32,359 nt of DNA from Candidatus Hydrogenedentota bacterium (GTDB taxonomy: Bacteria; Hydrogenedentota; Hydrogenedentia; Hydrogenedentales; SLHB01). The stretch's first letter is position 1. Every line of letters begins with the position of its first letter. The notes under the pieces are model-generated. The model was not told the origin of the DNA, ran no database searches, and was given only the letters and a program-made list of their open reading frames with translations. Positions 26,176 to 32,359 of this stretch are shown here, one piece after another. The stretch is taken from positions 1-32,359 of the forward strand of contig JACRLJ010000065.1 in NCBI GenBank assembly GCA_016215105.1, written 5' to 3'. A program made the position numbers and the translations under genes.

Positions 26176-27570
26176 ATGGATTGTGCGCATGCCAAAGAAG
26201 AGTTCTCAGCCCTGCTGGACGGCGAGTTGACTCCGGAGGACCGCGCCGCCATCGAAGCGCACCTGGCCGAGTGCTCCGAGTGCCTGCGCGACCTGGATGG
26301 AATGAAGCGCGTGGACGTCCGCTACCGTCAACTCGCGCCCCTGAAAGCTCCGGAAGGGCTTGAACACCGGGTGCGCGCGGCAACCCAGCGCGGAATTCGC
26401 ATTCGCACGACCCGCGCGTTATCTCCTCTCCGTGTATGGCCGCTCCTGGCGTCCGCTGCCAGCCTCGCCCTTGTCATAGGCGCAATCGCTTGGACACTGC
26501 ACACGCCGCGCACGGCGAGTTTCAAATTGGCGGAATCGTTCGAAAAGGCCGGGCAAGCAAAGACTGCGCCTGCTCCGGCCACGAGCGATCTCGCGTTGGA
26601 CGCCGCCAAGGAATCCGGGGAGGTGAAACTGAAGTCCGCTAGGCGTGAAGCGCCGGCGGAGGCGGCGCCAGCCCAACCCGCAAGCGCCGCGGCCCAACCC
26701 TCGCCCGCGGCGGCGTCTTCTCCCGGTGCCGAAGCCATGACGCTATCCCCAAGCAAGGCGCCGGCGGCCCCCAAGGAAGCGGCGCCGCCTATCGCCATAG
26801 GAGAAGCGGCTGCGACCGCTGGAATCGAGCACGCCAAACCCAAATCGGTGGCCCCCGTAGCGCACGACGAATTCGACTCGCGCGGGAAGATCTCCGGCGA
26901 CAACGCCGCTCGTTCCGCCCCGGAAACACCTCCGCCGTCCAGCGGCCTCGCTAAGGAATCCCTAGCCCAGCCCGATCGCGCCAGCGAAGCCGAGATGAAT
27001 GCGCCGACGCGCGTTTCCGATCAGCCGCTCTCGACCATCGCGGATTCCATTGCCCCGGGAATCGCATCGGATAAGGGAGGTGAAACAAAGCAAACTCAAG
27101 CCGAAGCCAAAGCGCCGCTCCCCATGGCGCAGGTTGCTCCGGTTATGACGCCACCTGCCGCGCCAACTGCCCAAGTTATTGCCAGAAAGGGTGAAGGCGT
27201 TCGCAGTGCGCCGCGTGCAGATCGTGAAGAAAACGCCCAGTCGTCATTTCTCGCCGGAGCAACGGGAACACGGGCCGCCCCTTCGGCGGCGAAGCCCGAA
27301 GCTCCACGCAAGGCAGACGCCGCTACGGAAGCCACCAAGAAGACCGTCGCGGGACGCACATTCGAACTACGCGATGGCGTGTGGATTCAGCAAGGATACG
27401 AACTCGGCGCCGCTACGCCCACCAAAGTACTGCGCGAATCAAGGGTATTGAAAGGGCTCACGGCAAAGTACACTGAGCTCCCGGCCATCCTCGACCTGGG
27501 AGATCGCGTAATCGTCCGCCTCGGCGATCAGTGGTATCGCGTCGAACCGCCCGACACAAAACCACGATAA
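26176..27570 (+). CDS. membrane anti-sigma factor with zf-HC2 domain
   Basis: A 464-residue single-pass protein. Residues 1-45 are a zinc-dependent anti-sigma (ZAS, zf-HC2) domain: MDCAHAKEEFSALLDGELTPEDRAAIEAHLAECSEC carries the H-x3-C-x2-C ligands (His29, Cys33, Cys36), and this part should hold the ECF sigma factor in the cytoplasm. One TM helix follows at about 87-108. The outer part is a long low-complexity Ala/Pro/Glu/Lys linker (about 120-390) and a compact C-terminal domain (about 395-464, GRTFELRDGVWIQQGYE ... VIVRLGDQWYRVEP). ATG 26176 has AAGGAAG 7 bp upstream; GTG 26161 is a possible alternative and would overlap the sigma stop. It converges with the SDR gene, 6 bp apart. Release of the sigma factor probably needs an outside signal acting on that C-terminal domain. 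Confidence 0.88.
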   Translation: MDCAHAKEEFSALLDGELTPEDRAAIEAHLAECSECLRDLDGMKRVDVRYRQLAPLKAPEGLEHRVRAATQRGIRIRTTRALSPLRVWPLLASAASLALVIGAIAWTLHTPRTASFKLAESFEKAGQAKTAPAPATSDLALDAAKESGEVKLKSARREAPAEAAPAQPASAAAQPSPAAASSPGAEAMTLSPSKAPAAPKEAAPPIAIGEAAATAGIEHAKPKSVAPVAHDEFDSRGKISGDNAARSAPETPPPSSGLAKESLAQPDRASEAEMNAPTRVSDQPLSTIADSIAPGIASDKGGETKQTQAEAKAPLPMAQVAPVMTPPAAPTAQVIARKGEGVRSAPRADREENAQSSFLAGATGTRAAPSAAKPEAPRKADAATEATKKTVAGRTFELRDGVWIQQGYELGAATPTKVLRESRVLKGLTAKYTELPAILDLGDRVIVRLGDQWYRVEPPDTKPR

Positions 27571-27576
27571 CGACGA

Positions 27577-28407
27577 TCAGATACCAAATCCCCCGGTAAC
27601 TTCGAGGCAGTGCCCCGTAACGTACGACGCGTACGGCGACGCCAACATGAGAATCCCACCCGCGGCTTCTTCGGCGTCTCCCCAACGGCCAAGCGGAATC
27701 AACATCGTCGCCATTTGCCTCAGCGTTTCAGGGATGCCCAAAGGCACTTTGCTCCCGTGAACGTCGATCGATTCCCCCAATTCTTTCGACCGGGATAACC
27801 GGGTGTCGATCATGCCAAACGCCACGCAGTTGCAGCGAATTCCAAACTGCCCCCACTCCTTGGCGATCGTCATCGTCATGCCCAGCACGCCCATTTTCGC
27901 CGTCGCGTAATTGACTTGACCGGCGTTTCCGTGAATGCCGGACGTAGACGATACATTGACTATGCACCGAGGCTCCGGAGTCTTGCCCGCGGCCAGTTCC
28001 TGTTTCGCCACCTCACGCATGTGCGGCGCCGCCGCGCGGATCATGCGAAACGGACCCGTCACATGACAATCCAACATCGCCTGCCACTGATCGTCGGTCA
28101 TCTTGTGAACCACGCCATCCCACGTGTAACCCGCGTTGTTCACAAGAATATTCAGTTTCCCGTACGCCTCAATCGTGGCGCTCATGATCCTGTCCGGGAA
28201 GGCCGCGTCGGTCACGTCCCCCGCCACGGCCAAGGCCTGGCCGCCAGCGCCCGCGATTTCCGCCACCACCGCCTTCGCCGGTTCAGGATCCAAGTCGCTG
28301 ACCACTACGCGAGCCCCTTGGTGTGCGAACAGGCGCGCCGTCGCCGCGCCAATACCACGACCGGCCCCGGTCACGATGGCCACCTGATTGGAAAGTAATC
28401 CTGGCAT
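27577..28407 (-). CDS. SDR-family oxidoreductase (FabG-like)
   Basis: A 276-residue classical short-chain dehydrogenase/reductase. The cofactor loop TGAGRGIG is at 13-20, NNAG at 90-93, and the catalytic set is Ser153/154, Tyr167 and Lys171 in NVSSTSGIHGNAGQVNYATAK; it ends YVTGHCLEVTGGFGI, typical of 3-oxoacyl-ACP reductases. Asp38 at the end of strand 2 favours NAD over NADP. The frame opens at 28473, but ATG 28407 has GAGGAG 6-8 bp upstream and starts the Rossmann fold normally. An acyl-CoA ligase gene lies 2.3 kb away on the same strand, with an unrelated plus-strand gene between, so joint action in fatty-acyl or aromatic catabolism is possible but not shown. Confidence 0.88.
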   Translation of the reverse strand: MPGLLSNQVAIVTGAGRGIGAATARLFAHQGARVVVSDLDPEPAKAVVAEIAGAGGQALAVAGDVTDAAFPDRIMSATIEAYGKLNILVNNAGYTWDGVVHKMTDDQWQAMLDCHVTGPFRMIRAAAPHMREVAKQELAAGKTPEPRCIVNVSSTSGIHGNAGQVNYATAKMGVLGMTMTIAKEWGQFGIRCNCVAFGMIDTRLSRSKELGESIDVHGSKVPLGIPETLRQMATMLIPLGRWGDAEEAAGGILMLASPYASYVTGHCLEVTGGFGI

Positions 28408-28896
28408 GATGTTCTCCTCGAAATTATTTCGCCGCAACCCACAACGTATCGCCTGCGCAAGGAGCTTTGGCACGGGTGATACGCGTATCGTGCAGCAGGT
28501 TAAAGCCAGCCGCTTCGGTAGCCACGGCTAAGCTGGGAAAGCGCCACTTTAACAAAGCTCACCCGCGGTTTCCAAGCCGCTCTTGCCGTTCACATCATAC
28601 CGTTGCGGCGATATTCACGCTCTTGTCAATACATTACTAAACAACTTCTGTGCATCAGTCCGTTGACACATTTGACGGTGCTATGCTACGGTACCTCTCG
28701 CAACTTACGCTCGTTGAGATTTCCCACGATCCGAAGAACGTCGTCTCAACACTGTAAGCAGGTTTCGCGGTTGAAGTTTCGCCATCGGGAGTCACGCTCA
28801 AACTCAGCGTGGCAAGGGGTGGGCAGGTAGGCGTTGCACGCGTACTGCGGGGCGCTGAATTCGCGGGGTGTGGCCGACACACAGGAAACGAGGTTG
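28408..28896. other. intergenic region between SDR and PLC-like genes
   Basis: These 489 bp separate two diverging genes. The right half holds the promoter at 28663 and a leader of about 200 nt ending in AGGAAACGAGG. A 24-codon ORF (ATG 28684) overlaps the promoter and has no ribosome-binding site. The left half, upstream of the SDR gene, shows nothing I can identify beyond its GAGGAG. Confidence 0.5.
28663..28692 (+). promoter_or_regulatory. promoter of the PLC-like gene
   Basis: A perfect TTGACA (28663-28668) is followed after 18 bp by TACGGT (28687-28692) carrying the extended -10 dinucleotide TG at 28684. Predicted start near 28699. Confidence 0.6.
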
Positions 28897-30525
28897 ATGA
28901 TGACACCTAACATGATTCGAGTCGCAGTGGCCCTGTGTATGGGGTTCGGGTTCGTCGCGCGGGACGCCGCGGCGTGGGGTCCAAAGGCGCAGAGGGCGAT
29001 CGTGGAAACAGCCCTCCAGGCCACCCAGCGCGTCTACTCCCGCGCCTTTCGTGAAGGAAACAATAACGTGGAAGGCGATGTGCTTCAGGGAGCGCTCGCC
29101 GGCGCCAAGGTCCTAACCGAGCAAACCACGATTCAATCGGAAGAGCAGGCCGTAATCGCGGTGGGTAATGAAATCCAATTGCTGAGAGAAGCGCGGAAAT
29201 TTGGCATATCGCGTTATTTCGCCTATCGTATGGGCGTCCTTTGCGCGCTCATGTCCGACTTGAGCCTCCCCTTCTCGCTCGGGCTTACCCCAGAGGATAC
29301 TCGACTGAAACTCGCCATTGACGCCGATATCGATAAGCACGTCGACTCCTACAACTACTCGCCCGATCCCGAAGCCCAAGTGCGCTCGTACTTGCGCAAT
29401 CCCGGCGAATACTTCAACACCCACCACAAATTCTATGCGAGCGGCAAAGAAATGATCGCGTTGGACTACAGAGACGGCAAAGGTTTCGACGGCTATCTCA
29501 AGCAAGGAGCCAAGTCATACTTCGGTGACGCAATAGACGCCACGGCCGATGCGTGGTACACCGTGTTGCGCCTCCAGGGCGATCCGAGTGATGTCGCGCC
29601 GTCGCGCGAAGCGATCACGTGGTACTTCGTGAAAGAGATGGACTACCTCCTGAACGTCAAAAAGAATCAGCGAGAGGCCGAGAAGGTCTACGCTAGCTTT
29701 CAGCGCGTCAATCCGGAAATCGGAGAAGCCTACGAAAAAGTCGGCGACATGTTCTATGAGTTCGGCGCCAAAGAACGCGGAGTCGCTGAATGGAACACTG
29801 CGCGCAACTATCCCGGGGCGCAACGGGTGCGCGTTCAGGACAAACTGAGCGACCACTACTACCAGTTGGGACTTGGATTGCTGGAAACCGGTAGAGACAT
29901 TCATGCGCCGGAAAACACGCTGGATGACGCGCGGGTGGCCCTGGAAAAATCCCTCGAGTATGCGCGCAATAGCTCGGCCATCGCCGACAAGCTCAATGAA
30001 ACCAAGCGCCTTCTAAGCGAGAAGGACGAGCGCCGGAAGACCGCGGTGTCCATTATTGCCGCCGCCGAGAAAGTCCTGAGTCAGGCCGCGCAGAAGAAGA
30101 CCGCCGGGGATTACGCCAACGCCATCGCAACCTACAATAGCGCCGCGTCGCTCTATGAAGCCATTGACGACGAGTTCCAAGCCCAAAGCAAGGCCGCTAA
30201 GGAAGGCGTTTCCGAAGTAAAGAAGCAAATCAATAAGATCATCGCTGACGTGCTCGACAAGGCCCAGGACCAAATCGATCAAGCCGCGAAAGCGACGAAA
30301 GAAAAACACTTTGATGAGGCCAAGCAAGCCTACGACAGCGTCGAGTCTATTGTAAGCGTCGTCCCGCCGGATGAAAGCACCACGAACGGCAAGGAACGCA
30401 AGAAGCGAATCGATGATGCCGCTCGCGGCAAGAAAGCCGTGGACGAAGCCAAGAGACGCTACGAGGCCGAGCAGAAGGAAGCAGCGGAGAAGGCGAAGAC
30501 CGGCGGAGCGCCGGCCCCGAAGTAG
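28897..30525 (+). CDS. secreted protein with zinc-PLC-like N-terminal domain and helical-repeat C-terminus
   Basis: A 542-residue exported protein with signal peptide MMTPNMIRVAVALCMGFGFVARDAAA. Mature WGPKAQRAIVETAL (27-40) and the segment YFAYRMGVLCALMSDLSLPF (107-126), followed by an acidic helix and a FDGYLKQGAKSYFGDAIDATADAWYTVL stretch, resemble the zinc-dependent phospholipase C / S1-P1 nuclease fold. The His that coordinates zinc in WG-x2-H is Gln32, and H-x3-D has become A-x3-D (Asp121), so it is likely a non-enzymatic member. The C-terminal half is helical, with TPR-like and Lys/Glu-rich coiled-coil segments. Start ATG 28897 (or 28900) follows GAGG. It ends at a terminator. A family role is not known; secretion or scaffolding is possible. 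Confidence 0.65.
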   Translation: MMTPNMIRVAVALCMGFGFVARDAAAWGPKAQRAIVETALQATQRVYSRAFREGNNNVEGDVLQGALAGAKVLTEQTTIQSEEQAVIAVGNEIQLLREARKFGISRYFAYRMGVLCALMSDLSLPFSLGLTPEDTRLKLAIDADIDKHVDSYNYSPDPEAQVRSYLRNPGEYFNTHHKFYASGKEMIALDYRDGKGFDGYLKQGAKSYFGDAIDATADAWYTVLRLQGDPSDVAPSREAITWYFVKEMDYLLNVKKNQREAEKVYASFQRVNPEIGEAYEKVGDMFYEFGAKERGVAEWNTARNYPGAQRVRVQDKLSDHYYQLGLGLLETGRDIHAPENTLDDARVALEKSLEYARNSSAIADKLNETKRLLSEKDERRKTAVSIIAAAEKVLSQAAQKKTAGDYANAIATYNSAASLYEAIDDEFQAQSKAAKEGVSEVKKQINKIIADVLDKAQDQIDQAAKATKEKHFDEAKQAYDSVESIVSVVPPDESTTNGKERKKRIDDAARGKKAVDEAKRRYEAEQKEAAEKAKTGGAPAPK

Positions 30526-30554
30526 CCGCGGCCCATTAAACTGGAGTCACAGGA

Positions 30555-30592
30555 CGAGGGCGGGAGAACTTTCCCGCCCTCGCTTTATTCTC
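30555..30592 (+). terminator. Rho-independent terminator after the PLC-like gene
   Basis: A perfect 11-bp stem joins CGAGGGCGGGA (30555-30565) to TCCCGCCCTCG (30572-30582), with the loop GAACTT, followed by CTTTATTCTC. Confidence 0.85.
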
Positions 30593-30685
30593 GACTGCCT
30601 TCTCGGGACCGCCCAAATCAAATTGCCGTTTGGATTTGGACAAAACGCACACCGTATTCCGTAGCGTTCCTCCGGCAACAACTCG

Positions 30686-32206
30686 CTACGTCACAGTGAT
30701 ATGCGCAAACTGAGCGGCAACGACCGGCTTGCGAATCTTGCCCGTCGCCGTCTTGGGCAGCGATTCCACAAAGCGTACATACTTCGGACACTTGTAGCTG
30801 GCCAGATGTTCGCGGCAATAGGCGACGATCGCCTCTTCGGTTGCGGTCTTGCCCTCGACCAGCTTGACTACAGCCAGAACTTCCTGCCCCCAACGGGCCT
30901 CCTCGATGCCGACGACACAGCATTCCTCCACCTCGGGCAAATGAGCGAGAACGTTTTCTATCTGCTGCGGATAGATGTTCTGGCCACCGCGGATGATCAT
31001 GTCCTTTTTCCGCCCCACGATGTACAGGTAGCCATCCTCATCGAAGCGCCCCAGGTCGCCCGTGTACAGCCAGCCGCCACGCAACGCCTCACGGGTCGCC
31101 TCCGGATTCTTGTAGTAGCCCTTCATCACCGCGGGGCCGGATATCAAGATCTCTCCCACGTCACCGTACGGAACGTCCGCACCGTCGTCCCCCACAATAC
31201 GTACTCCGGTGTACCGAAGCGGCGCGCCAACGGAACTCCATTTGACCGGATCGCGGTAATCGCCCGCGGCGCTTCCGCAGGTCGCTTCGCTCAGGCCATA
31301 CCCTGAAATGAACGGACGCTTTAGTACCCGGGTAACTTCGTTAAACGTGTCCTCGGATAACGGGGCGCCGCCCGATACAAAGAATCGAATCGAGCTCACG
31401 TCGTACGTTTCGGCTCGGGGCATCCGGCTTATGACATTGTAGATCGTCGGAACCGCGCTCAGGATCGTGGCGCGGTACTTCTCAATCATGGGCAAGATGC
31501 TGAACGGAGCGAATTTCTTCATCAACACTACGTCGCCGCCCGCCAAGAGCGGCGAAAGGATCGTAATCACCTGCGCATTGACGTGGAAAAGCGGCAAAAT
31601 ACAAAAGAAGCGGTCAGCCGCCGTCATATCAATCGCGCGTACCATCATCCGCGCATTCCAAATATAGTTTCGGTGCGTAAGCACCACGCCCTTGGGCATT
31701 CCCGTGGTACCGGAGGTGTAGATAAGCGCCGCATCGTCGCCCGGTTCCGCCGGATTCCGCAGCACATTGGGCGGTGAAGCCAAAAGCGCCAAAAACGATT
31801 CGGCGTCCTCCGTCGCCTCCCCCAGGACAAACACATGCTGAATCGCCGGAAGAACGCTGCGGACTTGCGGCAGCAGCGGCGCAAACTCCGGTATCGTGAT
31901 AAGCGTCTGAGCATCGGAGTCGTTTACAATAAATGCAATTTCATCGGGCTTGAGCATCGGGTTCACGGGAACGGTCACCGCGCCAATACTGCCCGCCCCG
32001 AGGAATACATACAGAAACTCCAGACAGTTTCCCATGAGCAGAACAATCTTGTCGCCCTTGCCCACCCCGCGCGCCGCCAAGTTCGCCGCCACTCGGCCCG
32101 CGTCACGCTGAACCTGCGCGTACGAATACGTCTCGTCCTCGCACTGAATAAACGTCCTATCGCCAAATTCCTGCGCGCGCTGCTCAAGCAGACCAGAAAT
32201 AATCAT
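30686..32206 (-). CDS. AMP-forming acyl-CoA ligase (long-chain-fatty-acid-CoA ligase-like)
   Basis: A 506-residue cytoplasmic acyl-CoA synthetase of the ANL superfamily, activating a carboxylic acid with ATP and CoA. The P-loop YTSGTTGMPKG is near residue 163, then SGYGLSEATC, YTGDLGRFDEDGYLYIVGRKKDMIIRGGQNIYP with the hinge, and the C-terminal LPKTATGKIRK with the adenylation Lys. Its substrate could be a medium or long fatty acid or an aromatic acid; the sequence does not decide. The frame opens at TTG 32212, but ATG 32206 has GGTAGG 8 bp upstream, so I start there. It is transcribed leftward, converging on the PLC-like gene whose terminator lies between. The 153 bp to the window's right edge hold no gene I can support. 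Confidence 0.92.
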   Translation of the reverse strand: MIISGLLEQRAQEFGDRTFIQCEDETYSYAQVQRDAGRVAANLAARGVGKGDKIVLLMGNCLEFLYVFLGAGSIGAVTVPVNPMLKPDEIAFIVNDSDAQTLITIPEFAPLLPQVRSVLPAIQHVFVLGEATEDAESFLALLASPPNVLRNPAEPGDDAALIYTSGTTGMPKGVVLTHRNYIWNARMMVRAIDMTAADRFFCILPLFHVNAQVITILSPLLAGGDVVLMKKFAPFSILPMIEKYRATILSAVPTIYNVISRMPRAETYDVSSIRFFVSGGAPLSEDTFNEVTRVLKRPFISGYGLSEATCGSAAGDYRDPVKWSSVGAPLRYTGVRIVGDDGADVPYGDVGEILISGPAVMKGYYKNPEATREALRGGWLYTGDLGRFDEDGYLYIVGRKKDMIIRGGQNIYPQQIENVLAHLPEVEECCVVGIEEARWGQEVLAVVKLVEGKTATEEAIVAYCREHLASYKCPKYVRFVESLPKTATGKIRKPVVAAQFAHITVT

Positions 32207-32359
32207 AGTCAAAACCTACCCTGTCAAGTCCTAAGAAAAGTTGACACTTCCAAGTTTCCGATTCCCTACCTTCATTCAATGGTAAACTGTCCCTGCCGCC
32301 GCGGAGGATAGGGCAACGCTGGGAAGCGACCCGAGCGCCGCGGTGGCCTGAGACGAAGC

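Noticed and set aside
28684-28758. 24-codon ORF before the PLC-like gene
   Set aside because: Its ATG overlaps the predicted -10 element and it has no ribosome-binding site.
1-32359. Defence system, prophage or integrated element
   Set aside because: No integrase, transposase, nuclease-helicase pair, phage structural gene, tRNA-linked attachment site or toxin-antitoxin operon could be recognised.

Overview
The window reads as a piece of a GC-rich chromosome from a Gram-negative, probably environmental bacterium. A TolC-type outer-membrane protein, a lipoprotein-type solute-binding protein and several signal-peptide proteins imply two membranes. A PknB-type Ser/Thr kinase, an ECF sigma/anti-sigma pair, a DUF5107-TPR protein, an ELWxxDGT-repeat protein and a 9-bp intergenic tandem repeat together suggest a PVC- or FCB-type lineage (Hydrogenedentota, Planctomycetota and similar). 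That placement is inference; no rRNA or tRNA gene is present to settle it. I saw no CRISPR array, insertion sequence, integrase or phage gene.

Layout. 1-7279: the 3' part of a TolC-like efflux gene, an MFS transporter with a clear promoter, a tandem array of a 9-bp unit, mnmG (tRNA modification), a 700-bp non-coding tract holding a 45-residue membrane peptide gene and a strong inverted repeat, and a secreted clan GH-D-like glycosidase. 7394-11966: a DUF1326/DUF2182 pair rich in Cys, Met and His, then a large secreted DUF5107-TPR protein. 12168-16322: an unrecognised one-TM protein, a convergent DUF6504-like gene, an orphan sugar-type ABC solute-binding lipoprotein, a bidirectional terminator, and metG on the minus strand. 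16911-20095: a methyl-accepting chemotaxis protein whose first 56 codons lie in another frame, and a DegT-family aminotransferase with a near-perfect Shine-Dalgarno sequence. 20255-27570: a membrane Ser/Thr kinase with a CBM9-like extracytoplasmic domain, directly followed by a secreted ELWxxDGT-repeat protein, then an ECF sigma factor and its zinc-binding anti-sigma factor. 27577-32206: an SDR oxidoreductase, a secreted protein resembling a degenerate zinc-phospholipase-C fold plus helical repeats, and an AMP-forming acyl-CoA ligase.

How the genes fit together. Housekeeping genes (mnmG, metG) are interspersed with envelope, carbohydrate and signalling genes. The glycosidase, the DUF5107-TPR protein, the sugar-binding lipoprotein and the CBM9-like kinase domain point to sensing and use of external carbohydrate. 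The most system-like unit is 20255-27570: a kinase with a possible glycan-sensing ectodomain, a secreted repeat protein 37 bp downstream and, after 149 bp, a transmembrane-controlled sigma factor. Their functional connection is inferred from adjacency only.
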